From Bordetella parapertussis (lineage in GTDB: Bacteria > Pseudomonadota > Gammaproteobacteria > Burkholderiales > Thiobacillaceae): a DNA stretch of 64,000 bases. This document shows positions 1-8,870 of this stretch, piece after piece (positions within the stretch are counted from its first letter, which is position 1; each line of letters starts with the position of its first letter). Below the pieces are notes generated by a model that saw only the letters and a list, made by a program, of their open reading frames with translations, did no database searches and was not told where the DNA came from. The stretch is taken from NCBI GenBank assembly GCA_945890495.1, contig CAMDCO010000003.1:1-64000 (forward strand). Direction: 5' to 3'. A program made the translations under genes and the position numbers.

Positions 1-79
1 CCATCTCGGCCAGAAACTGCTGCCGCTTGGTCATCTTGGGACGGCAATCAAACGCGATCTCGGCAAAGCTGCGTTGCAT
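1..79 (-). CDS. IS5-family transposase, N-terminal fragment (cut by window edge)
   Basis: Reading from ATG at 79 on the minus strand gives 26 residues, beginning MQRSFAEIAFDC and ending RQQFLAEM, open at the window edge. This resembles the start of IS5-group transposases (a SFAE...F motif, then a basic stretch and RxxFLAEM before the usual VVPW). No catalytic DDE residues lie inside the window. Whether the rest is intact is unknown. Confidence 0.5.
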   Translation of the reverse strand, partial: MQRSFAEIAFDCRPKMTKRQQFLAEM

Positions 80-145
80 CGTAAGTCTTTCTGTCTGGAC
101 GATGGCTCTATTATCCGTCATTGTGGCGGGTAATGCAGAGACTCC
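1..145 (-). mobile_element. Left end of an IS5-family insertion sequence (partial)
   Basis: The window opens inside an element whose transposase N-terminus reads on the minus strand. A non-coding tail follows, and a plausible terminal repeat (GGAGTCTCTGCATTACCC on the minus strand, near 128-145) abuts the duplicated htpX tail. The other end lies outside the window, so the inverted-repeat pair and target duplication cannot be checked here. The family call comes from the encoded protein start. Confidence 0.5.
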
Positions 146-191
146 TTAAATCAACGCTGGGCTTCCAGCGCGGCGATGCGGTCTTCGAACG
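146..191 (-). pseudogene. Duplicated 3' tail of htpX
   Basis: These 46 bases repeat the last codons and stop of htpX (240-286) with only a few mismatches. On the minus strand both copies encode [11 protein letters not shown] followed by TGA. The copy touches the presumed end of the IS5-like element and is separated from the real gene by a short palindromic insert. It looks like the remnant of a second htpX copy or a product of rearrangement beside the IS. Confidence 0.7.
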
Positions 192-239
192 GAGATAAGG
201 GGACACAATACTTAATTAATCCCCTAGGGCCCCTTATTG
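192..239. repeat. Small palindromic insert between the htpX tail copies
   Basis: About 48 bases begin with ATAAGGGG and close with CCCCTTAT, with TTAATTAA and CCCTAGGG palindromes inside. The block can fold on itself and codes for nothing recognisable. It resembles the small palindromes often found near REP-associated transposases, but no such gene is visible. Confidence 0.5.
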
Positions 240-244
240 TTAAA

Positions 245-1123
245 TCAACGCTGGGCCTCCAGCGCGGCGATGCGGTCTTCCAGCGGCGGGTGGGTCATGA
301 ACAGGGCGCGGATCCCGGAAGGCCGGCCGCCGTTGATGCCGAAGGCCGCCATCTTATCCGGCAAGGGCGCCGGATCATGCAGCGATTGCAGGCGACGCAG
401 GGCATTGATCATCCCCTGCCGGCCAGCCAGTGCCGCACCCCCGCTATCGGCGCGGAACTCGCGCTGGCGGGAGAACCACATCACGATGGTCGAGGCGAGG
501 ATGCCCAGCACCAGCTCGGCGATGATCATGGTGACGAAAAACGCCGGGCCCTGGCCGCGTTGGGTCTTGAAGATGACCTTATCCACCAGATGGCCGATGA
601 CGCGGGAGAAGAACATTACGAAGGTGTTGACCACGCCCTGGATCAACGCCAGCGTCACCATGTCGCCGTTGGCCACATGCGAGATCTCGTGGCCCAGCAC
701 CGCCTCGGCCTCGTCGCGGGTCATGCGACCGAGCAGGCCGGTCGATACGGCAACCAGCGCATTGTTCTTGTTCGCGCCGGTGGCGAAGGCGTTGACATCG
801 GGCGAGTCGTAGATCGCCACCTCGGGCATGCCGATGCCGGCGGCCTGCGCCTGACGGGCCACCGTTTCGACCAGCCAGCGTTCCTCGGCGTTTTGCGGCT
901 GGGTAATGACCTGCGCACCGACCGACATCTTGGCCGACCACTTGGAGATCAGCAGCGAGATCAACGAGCCGCCGAAACCCATGACCGCCGCAAAGATCAG
1001 CAGCGCTTGCAGATTGAGGCCGTTTTCGTTGAGGTAAGGCTCTACGCCCAGGAGGCGCATGGTGACGGAAAGCACCAGGACGATAGCCAAGTTGGTGGCC
1101 AAGAATAAAAAAATGCGTTTCAT
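245..1123 (-). CDS. htpX: Protease HtpX, membrane zinc metalloprotease
   Basis: The 292-residue M48-family integral membrane protease takes part in quality control of inner-membrane proteins, normally alongside FtsH. The zinc site HEISH (within [12 protein letters not shown]) is present, with the downstream glutamate-bearing helix. Two N-terminal membrane segments (residues 5-25 and about 33-55) and a further hydrophobic pair after the HEXXH are visible. Length matches the family (about 290). The C-terminus ENDS ...ALEAQR and is duplicated just downstream. It is a single-gene unit, with upstream sequence running toward the rfaH region. Confidence 0.93.
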   Translation of the reverse strand: MKRIFLFLATNLAIVLVLSVTMRLLGVEPYLNENGLNLQALLIFAAVMGFGGSLISLLISKWSAKMSVGAQVITQPQNAEERWLVETVARQAQAAGIGMPEVAIYDSPDVNAFATGANKNNALVAVSTGLLGRMTRDEAEAVLGHEISHVANGDMVTLALIQGVVNTFVMFFSRVIGHLVDKVIFKTQRGQGPAFFVTMIIAELVLGILASTIVMWFSRQREFRADSGGAALAGRQGMINALRRLQSLHDPAPLPDKMAAFGINGGRPSGIRALFMTHPPLEDRIAALEAQR

Positions 1124-1221
1124 GAGGTTGTCGTAGAAGGGGAAGGTTTCCTGAGTCGCTATTGTGGGGGTATTGGCCTAGATTTCAAGGGATGACCCAT
1201 CCGGTGGTGAATGCAAAAAAA

Positions 1222-1251
1222 TTACCCCCCCCCGGTAAACCTGCTTATAAT
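1222..1251 (+). promoter_or_regulatory. Probable promoter of the uppS-fragment/rfaH/wzz unit, containing a C9 tract
   Basis: A consensus -10 hexamer TATAAT lies at 1246-1251. A run of nine C (1225-1233), preceded by seven A, occupies the place where the -35 and spacer should be, and no good -35 is visible. Slippage in the C tract would change promoter spacing. Confidence 0.5.
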
Positions 1252-1285
1252 GCACGTATATTTATAAACAGGATTTAGCATAACT

Positions 1286-1444
1286 ATGCGGGAGATCCAG
1301 AACTTGGAGAAAACGATGCCGCGCCATATCGCCATGATCATGGACGGCAACGGTCGCTGGGCCAAAAAACGCCATTTGCCCCGTTTGGCGGGCCATGCCC
1401 GCGGCGGCTTGGAAAATCATCCGGCCCACGGGGAAATAGGATGA
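1286..1444 (+). pseudogene. Truncated isoprenyl (undecaprenyl) diphosphate synthase, N-terminal 40 residues only
   Basis: The 52-codon frame starts [10 protein letters not shown] and carries the UppS signature [16 protein letters not shown] followed by [10 protein letters not shown], which is the substrate-binding N-terminus of the family. Homology then stops, and 11 unrelated residues lead to TGA at 1442-1444. Full enzymes are about 240 residues, so this cannot be an active synthase. Its stop overlaps the ATG of the rfaH-like gene (ATGA-type overlap), so the fragment may now act as a leader peptide that couples translation. The fragment is clear; the leader role is inference. Confidence 0.85.
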
Positions 1445-1962
1445 ATGTGGTAAGTAGCCGTGCCTCTGAAGACACAGCGGCTGTTAAATGCTGGTATGTC
1501 TTGCAAAGCCGTCCGCGTCAAGAGCGGCGGGCGTTGGAGAACCTGAAAAACCAGGGGTTTGAATGCCTGCTGCCGCTTTATTCGCGTGAGCGCTTGCGGC
1601 GGGGCAAACGCGAACAGGTGGATGAGCCGCTGTTTCCGCGTTATCTGTTCGTGCATCTGGATCAGATCACCAGCAACTGGTATGCCCTGCGCAACACCTA
1701 CGGCGTAACCAATATCGTGCGTTTTGGCGATACGCCGGCGGAGATTGGCGATGAGATCGTCGCCCGATTCGCCCAATGTGACCCTGCCGACCGGCATCTG
1801 TTCAAGTCGGGCGATACGGTCAACATCGCCAGCGGCCCCTTTGCTGGACTGGAAGGGATTTATGATCAGGACGACGGCGAGCAACGGGTCATCATCCTGC
1901 TCGACTTCATGTCCAAACAACAGCGCCTGTCCTTGCCGGTGGGCGACATCACACAACACTGA
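1441..1962 (+). CDS. rfaH: RfaH/NusG-like transcription antitermination factor
   Basis: The 173-residue NusG paralogue has an N-terminal NGN domain ([18 protein letters not shown] at about 18-35, then [10 protein letters not shown]) and a C-terminal KOW region ([19 protein letters not shown]). RfaH-type factors load onto RNA polymerase at operons for surface polysaccharides and suppress termination and polarity. The position directly before a wzz-like gene, a few kb from rfbBACD, fits a specialised paralogue rather than housekeeping NusG. Start at 1441 overlaps the stop of the uppS fragment. No ops element was recognised in the window. Confident as a NusG paralogue, less so on which operon it controls. 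Confidence 0.82.
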   Translation: MNVVSSRASEDTAAVKCWYVLQSRPRQERRALENLKNQGFECLLPLYSRERLRRGKREQVDEPLFPRYLFVHLDQITSNWYALRNTYGVTNIVRFGDTPAEIGDEIVARFAQCDPADRHLFKSGDTVNIASGPFAGLEGIYDQDDGEQRVIILLDFMSKQQRLSLPVGDITQH

Positions 1963-1966
1963 ATCT

Positions 1967-3027
<1,061 letters not shown>

Positions 3028-3034
<7 letters not shown>

Positions 3035-3093
3035 TCAAATCCTTCGACAGGCTCAGGATGAACGGAATCGATAAACAATTTATTCATCAACGC
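3028..3093. repeat. MITE-like element with GCGTTGAT/ATCAACGC ends
   Basis: The ends form an inverted repeat, and the core contains the dispersed motif CCTTCGACAGGCTCAGGA followed by TGAACGG. The same core is found in the element at 36450-36559. The wzz-like stop codon (TGA, 3032-3034) is within the left end. Confidence 0.65.
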
Positions 3094-3210
3094 GATGTGC
3101 AACTTTTCAAGGGGTAAAAGTTTTTGTGTTTGAAGGAAGGCGGTAAGGCCGTCACCGTAGGGTGGGTTTGTTTGGAACCTACACTACAGGAGAGACCAGG
3201 AGAGACGACC

Positions 3211-3303
3211 ATGCCCATCGAGGACTTTATCATTCAGGTGTATTGCGAAGCGGCGCGCATCAAGGTGGTTGTCGCCTCGGTCATGCTGTCAACGGTTGAA
3301 TAG
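3211..3303 (+). pseudogene. Possible transposase N-terminal remnant (IS982-like)
   Basis: A 30-codon frame with a purine-rich SD-like leader encodes MPIEDFIIQVYCEAA and then drifts to a stop. The pattern DFIIxVYC resembles the first residues of IS982-family transposases. No further transposase homology was seen. The rest of 3304-3625 has no gene I can support, only short overlapping open frames. Confidence 0.3.
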
Positions 3304-3625
3304 TTGCCCACCAAATGTGTCTTTATGATGGAGTCGCGCTCTGGATTGAGCGTAACGACACCACCGGCCGACCAGTTTCGTGTGTCCCCAGACCAGCACG
3401 GCCACGCTGATTGCGGCTTGGGTAGGCTGTTTGTTGGTTTACGCGGTGTGGCATCGTGGTCTAGCGCAGTCATGCAAGGCGGTTCACGACCGGTGAAGGA
3501 TCGCGCAGAGGGCGGCCTCTAACCGGTGGGTGTCGGCGTTGTGCGGGTTTTGTGGTTTGGAGATCGTACAACGGCCATGTTTTTCTGATCTAATCGCGCC
3601 ACATGAATACAAAACTAACGCGACC

Positions 3626-4111
3626 ATGAGTGAAGACGACATGGAAGTCCCATTGCCCGATTTTTGTCTGGAGGGGACCGGTGGTCTGTTCCATCGCGGC
3701 GACTGTTTGGGTCGTTTGACGGTGTTGTATTTCTATCCCAAGGACAACACGCCCGGCTGCACGACCGAGGGCCTCGACTTTGCCGCGCTTGATCCGGAAT
3801 TCCGCGCCGCCGGTTGTGTGATCCTCGGTGTTTCACGCGACAGTCTCGCGTCCCATGCCCGTTTCAAGGCCAAACTGGATCTGCCTTTTGAGCTCTTGTC
3901 CGATCCGGACGAGGTCGCCTGCACGGCGCTGGGCGTGATGAGGCTCAAGAATATGTATGGCAAACAGGTGCGCGGTATCGAGCGCAGCACCTTTCTGGTC
4001 GATCGCCATGGCGTGATCGTGCGCGCGTGGCGTGGCGTCAAGGTGGCCGGCAAAGGGATCAAACACGCCGCCGAAGTTCTTCATGCAGTAAAGACCCTTC
4101 CCTCAACCTGA
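3626..4111 (+). CDS. Peroxiredoxin of the Bcp/PrxQ type
   Basis: The 161-residue thiol peroxidase reduces hydrogen and organic peroxides. The thioredoxin fold begins around PLPDFCLEG; the peroxidatic cysteine sits in PGCTTEG (about residue 47), preceded by YFYPKDNT. The resolving cysteine usually found four to five residues later in PrxQ (CTxxxC) is not present, so resolution may use the later Cys (RAAGCVIL or VACTALG) or an external thiol. ATG 3626 was chosen because homology begins there; the upstream in-frame extension is not family-like. It is followed closely by the PhoH gene. Confidence 0.85.
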   Translation: MSEDDMEVPLPDFCLEGTGGLFHRGDCLGRLTVLYFYPKDNTPGCTTEGLDFAALDPEFRAAGCVILGVSRDSLASHARFKAKLDLPFELLSDPDEVACTALGVMRLKNMYGKQVRGIERSTFLVDRHGVIVRAWRGVKVAGKGIKHAAEVLHAVKTLPST

Positions 4112-4123
4112 CCTGGAACCGAT

Positions 4124-5638
4124 ATGGCGCGCACCCCCCGTCCCAAAACTCCCGCAATGCCATCCCCTGCACCGTTGGCCCCTGAGAAGATCGCCCCCGC
4201 GAAGTCGGTGACCAAGAAGTCGGCCCCCGCGAAATCGATCGCGGCGAAATCAAAATCGCCCACCAAGTTGTTTGTGCTGGATACCAATGTCTTGATGCAC
4301 GATCCGACCTCGCTGTACCGTTTCCAAGAGCATGACCTGTATCTGCCGATGGCGGTGCTGGAGGAGCTGGATCACAACAAGAAAGGGATGAGCGAGGTGG
4401 CGCGCAATGCGCGGCAGGTGACCCGCTTCCTGGATGAGATTGTGAAGGGTTGCGAGGAGGATCTGGCCGAGGGTGCGCCATTGGCGGTGATCAGCCATAA
4501 GGCGGCGACGGGGCGGCTCTACTTGCAGACGCATCCGGTGCAGAGTGATGTGACCTCGGTCCTGCCGTTCAGCAAGGTCGATAACCAGATCCTTGGCGTG
4601 GTCTCTTGGTTGCAGCACAAGCATCCCGGTCGGCCGGTCATCCTGGTGTCGAAGGACATCAATATGCGCATCAAGGCGCGTGCCTTGGGGATGCCGGCGG
4701 AGGATTACACCAACGACCGGGTGCTGGAAGACACCGATCTGCTGTATAGCGGGGTGCGTGAACTGCCGGCCGATTTCTGGGATAAACACGGCAAGGGTAT
4801 GGAATCCTGGCAACAGGGAGGGCGCGTGTATTACCGCGTCACGGGCCCGCTGTGCGCCTCGCTCTTGATCAACGAGTTTGTCTGGCAGGAAGGCCCCAAT
4901 CCGCTCAATGCCGTGGTGACGCGCATTACCGGCAATACGGCCGAGCTGATGACGGTGACCGATTACAGCCACCAAAAGAACAGTGTCTGGGGCATCATGG
5001 CGCGCAATCGCGAGCAGAACTACGCCCTCAATGCGCTGATGAACCCGGACATCGATTTCGTTTCCCTGCTCGGTCAGGCCGGTACCGGAAAGACCCTGCT
5101 GACCTTGGCGGCAGCCCTGGCGCAGTGTCTGGAAAAGAAGGTGTATAGCGAGATCATTATGACCCGCGTCACCGTGCCGGTGGGCGAGGACATCGGCTTC
5201 CTGCCGGGTACTGAAGAAGAAAAGATGACGCCGTGGATGGGTGCGTTGGAGGACAACCTGGATGTCTTGCAGCAGACCGATGACTCGGCCGGCGAGTGGG
5301 GCCGGGCCGCGACGCAGGACCTGATCCGTTCGCGCATCAAGGTGAAGTCGCTGAATTTCATGCGTGGCCGTACCTTCATCAACAAGTTCCTGATCATTGA
5401 TGAGGCGCAAAACCTGACCTCGAAGCAGATGAAGACCTTGGTCACCCGCGCCGGTCCTGGCACCAAGGTGGTGTGTCTAGGTAACATCGCGCAGATTGAC
5501 ACGCCTTACCTGACCGAAGGAAACTCGGGTCTGACCTTCGTGGTCGACCGATTCAAGGGTTGGGGGCACTCCTGCCACATCACCTTGGCGCGGGGTGAAC
5601 GCTCTCGTCTGGCCGACTACGCATCACAAATTTTGTAG
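4124..5638 (+). CDS. PIN-domain/PhoH-like ATPase (YlaK type)
   Basis: The 504-residue protein starts with a low-complexity Lys/Ala/Ser/Pro stretch (1-45), followed by a PIN nuclease domain (FVLDTNVLMHDP with the first acidic residue, then LEELDHNKKG). The C-terminal PhoH ATPase domain has Walker A GQAGTGKT and Walker B FLIIDEAQN. PIN-PhoH (PhoH2) proteins are reported as RNA helicase/nucleases. It starts 12 bases after the peroxiredoxin stop, so the two may be co-transcribed. Start ATG 4124 includes the basic tail; a later ATG is possible. Confidence 0.88.
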   Translation: MARTPRPKTPAMPSPAPLAPEKIAPAKSVTKKSAPAKSIAAKSKSPTKLFVLDTNVLMHDPTSLYRFQEHDLYLPMAVLEELDHNKKGMSEVARNARQVTRFLDEIVKGCEEDLAEGAPLAVISHKAATGRLYLQTHPVQSDVTSVLPFSKVDNQILGVVSWLQHKHPGRPVILVSKDINMRIKARALGMPAEDYTNDRVLEDTDLLYSGVRELPADFWDKHGKGMESWQQGGRVYYRVTGPLCASLLINEFVWQEGPNPLNAVVTRITGNTAELMTVTDYSHQKNSVWGIMARNREQNYALNALMNPDIDFVSLLGQAGTGKTLLTLAAALAQCLEKKVYSEIIMTRVTVPVGEDIGFLPGTEEEKMTPWMGALEDNLDVLQQTDDSAGEWGRAATQDLIRSRIKVKSLNFMRGRTFINKFLIIDEAQNLTSKQMKTLVTRAGPGTKVVCLGNIAQIDTPYLTEGNSGLTFVVDRFKGWGHSCHITLARGERSRLADYASQIL

Positions 5639-5712
5639 ATCTGACCAGGCCGGAGGCGGGTCCCGCGAAGCGGGATGCGCCTCTGCCGCACAAGAGTCGC
5701 GGAAATGGTCGC

Positions 5713-5760
5713 GCAGAGGGCTACGCAGAGGGCTACGCAGAGGGCTGCGCAGAGGGCCGC
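5713..5760 (+). repeat. Four tandem 12-bp units (GCAGAGGGCTAC-like)
   Basis: Two identical units and two one- or two-base variants run end to end after phoH. A related stretch, GCGCAGAGGGCGGCCTC, occurs near 3505. No coding role is visible in 5639-5819. Confidence 0.8.
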
Positions 5761-5819
5761 GCCCCTACGGGGGCTTTGCCGTTGTAGGAGGCCGCCCTCT
5801 GGCTGAGTTTTTTTGGCTT

Positions 5820-6041
5820 TATATGAAATCGAGTGGGTAGTGCAATTCATCGTACGGACCCGCGAGGAGGAGTTGCGGAGGGGGAAACCCCTGTGCTTGC
5901 CTGATTTTCGTAGGGGCAACCCCCTGTGGTTGCCCATGTACCGTTAGGGCAGGCACGGGGGCCTGCCCCTACATGGGCCGTGGCCGTCGTGGTTGCCAAA
6001 ATGTGTAATGTGGCCAGATCCACTACCAATCACCAAGAGCC
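5820..6041 (+). repeat. About 222-bp dispersed element, copy 1 (inverted partner at 62652-62878)
   Basis: This block matches the reverse complement of 62652-62878 at well over 90% by eye, from TATATGAAATCGAGTGGGTA through ACCAATCACCAAGAGCC. It contains the two-hairpin motif GTAGGGGCAACC...GGTTGCCC and GGGCAGGC...GCCTGCCC at 5910-5972. It has no open frame of its own and ends 19 bases before the rfbB start, so it may affect rfbB expression. Confidence 0.9.
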
Positions 6042-6060
6042 GTTTTTTTAAGGAGCAGAT

Positions 6061-7134
6061 GTGATTCTCGTAACCGGAGGCGCCGGGTTTATCGGTGCCA
6101 ACTTTGTATTGGACTGGCTGGCGCAGGGTGGTGTGCAAGGCGACGAGCCGGTCATTAATCTCGATAAGCTGACCTACGCCGGCAACCTGGAAAACCTGGC
6201 CCGTCTAGAGGGCGATGCGCGGCATCGCTTTGTGCAGGGTGACATCGGCGACCGGGCCTTGCTTGATCGCTTGTTGGCTGAGCATCGCCCACGCGCCATC
6301 GTCAATTTCGCCGCCGAATCGCATGTCGATCGCTCCATTCACGGCCCGGAGGATTTCATCCAGACCAATGTGGTCGGCACCTTCCACCTGCTGGAATCGG
6401 CGCGGGCGTATTGGGGTGAGTTGGGCGGCGCAGACAAGGCCAACTTCCGTTTCCTGCATGTCTCGACCGACGAGGTGTACGGCTCGCTGGGGCCCAACGA
6501 CGCGCCGTTTACCGAAACCACAGCCTACGCCCCGAACAGCCCGTATTCGGCCAGCAAGGCGGCGTCCGACCATCTGGTGCGCGCCTATCATCACACCTAC
6601 GGGCTGCCGGTACTGACCACCAACTGCTCCAACAATTACGGGCCGTATCAGTTCCCGGAGAAGCTGATCCCGTTGGTGATCCACAACGCGTTGGCGGCTA
6701 AAGCGCTGCCGATCTACGGCGATGGCCTGAATGTGCGCGATTGGCTGTTTGTGTCCGACCACTGTGCGGCCATCCGCCGTGTGCTGGAGGCGGGTCGGCC
6801 GGGCGAGGTGTACAACATCGGCGGTTGGAACGAGATGCCTAACCTGGATATCGTGCACACGATTTGCGGCTTGCTCGATCGGATGCAACCGGATGTTGCC
6901 GGGCCTTATACGCGCCTGATCACTTATGTGCAGGACCGCCCTGGCCACGACCGCCGCTACGCGATTGACGCCAGTAAGATTCACCACGAACTGGGTTGGC
7001 GGCCGGCGGAGACCTTCGCCACCGGCATCGAAAAGACCGTGCGCTGGTATCTCGAGCATCAGGCTTGGGTGGCCAACATTGTGTCGGGTGAATACCAAGG
7101 CTGGACCGAAAAGAATTATGGAGGTCGTGCATGA
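6061..7134 (+). CDS. rfbB: dTDP-glucose 4,6-dehydratase
   Basis: Second step of dTDP-L-rhamnose synthesis, NAD-dependent. The 357-residue extended SDR starts with the Rossmann motif TGGAGFIG. The catalytic set is visible as Thr136-Asp137-Glu138 (STDEVYG) and Tyr162xxxLys166 (YSASK). The GTG start at 6061 is preceded by AAGGAG seven bases upstream, a strong ribosome site. It overlaps rfbA by four bases (ATGA). This is the first gene of the rfbBACD operon, placed directly after a dispersed repeat. Confidence 0.96.
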   Translation: MILVTGGAGFIGANFVLDWLAQGGVQGDEPVINLDKLTYAGNLENLARLEGDARHRFVQGDIGDRALLDRLLAEHRPRAIVNFAAESHVDRSIHGPEDFIQTNVVGTFHLLESARAYWGELGGADKANFRFLHVSTDEVYGSLGPNDAPFTETTAYAPNSPYSASKAASDHLVRAYHHTYGLPVLTTNCSNNYGPYQFPEKLIPLVIHNALAAKALPIYGDGLNVRDWLFVSDHCAAIRRVLEAGRPGEVYNIGGWNEMPNLDIVHTICGLLDRMQPDVAGPYTRLITYVQDRPGHDRRYAIDASKIHHELGWRPAETFATGIEKTVRWYLEHQAWVANIVSGEYQGWTEKNYGGRA

Positions 7135-8024
7135 GTACGAATCGATCCCGCAAGGGTATCCTCCTTGCCGGCGGCTCGGGCACTCGCCTGCATCCGGCCA
7201 CCTTGGCGATGTCCAAGCAGCTCTTGCCGGTGTACGACAAGCCGATGGTGTATTACCCGCTGTCTACGCTGATGCTGGCGGGGATACGCGAGATCCTGCT
7301 GATCTCTACCCCGCAGGACATCCCGCGTTTTCAGCAATTGTTGGGCGATGGCTCGCAGTGGGGGATCGATCTTCAGTACGCCGTGCAACCCTCGCCGGAC
7401 GGCCTGGCGCAGGCCTTCATCATTGGCGAAGACTTTTTGGCGGGCGCGCCCAGTGCGCTGGTGTTGGGCGACAACCTGTTCTACGGCCATGATCTCGCCC
7501 GCCGGTTGAAATCGGCCATGACGCGCGAGACGGGCGCCACGGTGTTTGCCTATCCGGTGACCGACCCTGAACGCTATGGCGTGGTCGAGTTCAATGCCGC
7601 TGGTCAGGCCATCAGCATCGAAGAAAAACCGGCCCAGCCCAAGAGCCGCTATGCCGTGACGGGTCTGTATTTTTACGACCCCACGGTGGTTGAAATTGCC
7701 AAGACGATGCGGCCCTCGCCGCGCGGCGAGTTGGAGATCACCGATGTCAACCGCCATTATCTGGAGGCCGGTACGCTCCAGGTCGAGGTCATGGGCCGGG
7801 GTAATGCCTGGCTCGACACCGGCACCCACGATTCGCTGCTGGAGGCCTCGCAATTCATCCAGACCCTGGAAAAACGCCAGGGCTTGAAGATTGCCTGCCC
7901 GGAAGAAGTGGCCTGGCGCTCGGGCTGGATCGATGCCGAACAATTGCGCCGTCTTGCTGAGCCCTTGGCCAAGAGCGGTTACGGGCGTTATCTGCTGGCG
8001 TTGTTGGAAGACAGGATTTTTTGA
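7131..8024 (+). CDS. rfbA: Glucose-1-phosphate thymidylyltransferase
   Basis: Forms dTDP-glucose from dTTP and glucose-1-phosphate, the entry step to dTDP-L-rhamnose. The 297-residue protein has the nucleotide-binding GGSGTRLHP near residues 14-22, [12 protein letters not shown], and a VLGDNLFYG metal-site region. It has a GGAGG ribosome site and an ATGA overlap with rfbB. It is followed by about 225 bases of degenerate repeats before rfbC, unusual within such an operon. Confidence 0.96.
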   Translation: MSTNRSRKGILLAGGSGTRLHPATLAMSKQLLPVYDKPMVYYPLSTLMLAGIREILLISTPQDIPRFQQLLGDGSQWGIDLQYAVQPSPDGLAQAFIIGEDFLAGAPSALVLGDNLFYGHDLARRLKSAMTRETGATVFAYPVTDPERYGVVEFNAAGQAISIEEKPAQPKSRYAVTGLYFYDPTVVEIAKTMRPSPRGELEITDVNRHYLEAGTLQVEVMGRGNAWLDTGTHDSLLEASQFIQTLEKRQGLKIACPEEVAWRSGWIDAEQLRRLAEPLAKSGYGRYLLALLEDRIF

Positions 8025-8054
8025 TGAATAAGTGCCAACCAGAAACATGGGTGA

Positions 8055-8220
8055 GGGGCTTTGCCCCCTTATTGCGTGGCCCACTCCACCCCCAAGCGAG
8101 ATATTTCGCCGTCGCATCGTGGGGCTTTGTCCCCTCATTGTGTGGCCACCCCCACGACAAGACTCCCAGAGTCATCGCCAGGGGCTTTGCCCCTTCCTTG
8201 CGTGGCTCCATCCCCCCTTG
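8055..8220 (+). repeat. Three degenerate 60-66 bp units in the rfbA-rfbC gap
   Basis: Units beginning GGGGCTTTGCCCC or GGGGCTTTGTCCCC, with a TTGCGTGGC-like core and a C-rich tail, start at 8055, 8121 and 8181. Each can form a hairpin (GGGGC...GCCCC). Together they fill most of the gap, in which no gene is seen. Confidence 0.75.
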
Positions 8221-8249
8221 CGGGGGATTGGGAAGAAAAGAGAATACGA

Positions 8250-8870
8250 ATGCGCGTAATTGAAACCCCCATCCCCGGCGTGCTGGTGTTGGAGCCCAAG
8301 GTGTTTGGTGACGCCCGAGGTTTCTTCTTTGAGAGCTGGAACGCCCGCGTATTCCGTGAGGCGACCGGCATCGAGACGGACTTCGTGCAAGACAACCACT
8401 CGCGCTCGGCCAAGGGCGTGCTGCGCGGACTGCATTATCAGATTCAAAAGGTGCCCCCCACGCTCCCTTCGCTCGCTGCCCCCCAAGGGGGCGCAGTCGC
8501 CGCTTTGGGGCTGCCCAGCAGCGGCGGCCCGCAGGGCAAGCTGGTGCGCGTGGTGCGCGGCGCGGTGTTCGATGTGGCGGTCGATCTGCGCCGCTCTTCG
8601 CCCACCTTCGGGCGTTGGTTTGGTGCTGAATTGAACGAAGAAAACCATCGCCAGATGTGGGTGCCGCCGGGCTGTGCGCATGGCTTCGTGGTGCTGAGCG
8701 AGTTTGCCGATTTTCTGTACAAGGCGACGGATTATTACGCGCCGGAACATGAGCGCTGTATCCGCTGGAACGATCCCGCGATTGGCATCGATTGGGGTGT
8801 TGCTGAGCCGGTGCTATCCGCCAAGGACCAGCAAGGCGTGGCGTTTGCAGAAGCGGAAACGTATGCGTGA
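8250..8870 (+). CDS. rfbC: dTDP-4-dehydrorhamnose 3,5-epimerase with in-frame repeat insertion
   Basis: Third step of dTDP-L-rhamnose synthesis (cupin epimerase). Start ATG 8250 is fixed by the family N-terminus (IPGVLVLEPKVFGDARGFF). The catalytic His lies in LRGLHYQ, and PPGCAHGFVVLSE and WNDPAIGIDW are intact. Residues 68-93 are foreign: normal proteins read QK then PQGKLV, and here 26 residues encoded by a 78-bp palindromic repeat separate them. Length is 206 against about 180 in the family. The frame is kept and everything after the insert is conserved, so the gene is probably expressed, but activity is untested. Confidence 0.93.
   Translation: MRVIETPIPGVLVLEPKVFGDARGFFFESWNARVFREATGIETDFVQDNHSRSAKGVLRGLHYQIQKVPPTLPSLAAPQGGAVAALGLPSSGGPQGKLVRVVRGAVFDVAVDLRRSSPTFGRWFGAELNEENHRQMWVPPGCAHGFVVLSEFADFLYKATDYYAPEHERCIRWNDPAIGIDWGVAEPVLSAKDQQGVAFAEAETYA
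8451..8528 (+). repeat. 78-bp palindromic repeat inserted in frame in rfbC
   Basis: The insert contains GCTGCCCCCC-AA-GGGGGCGCAG and CCGCTTTGGGGCTGCCCAGC segments that can fold. Removing 78 bases restores the canonical family sequence exactly at QK|PQGK. The sequence style is like the C/G-rich dispersed repeats common in Burkholderiales and relatives. Confidence 0.9.
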
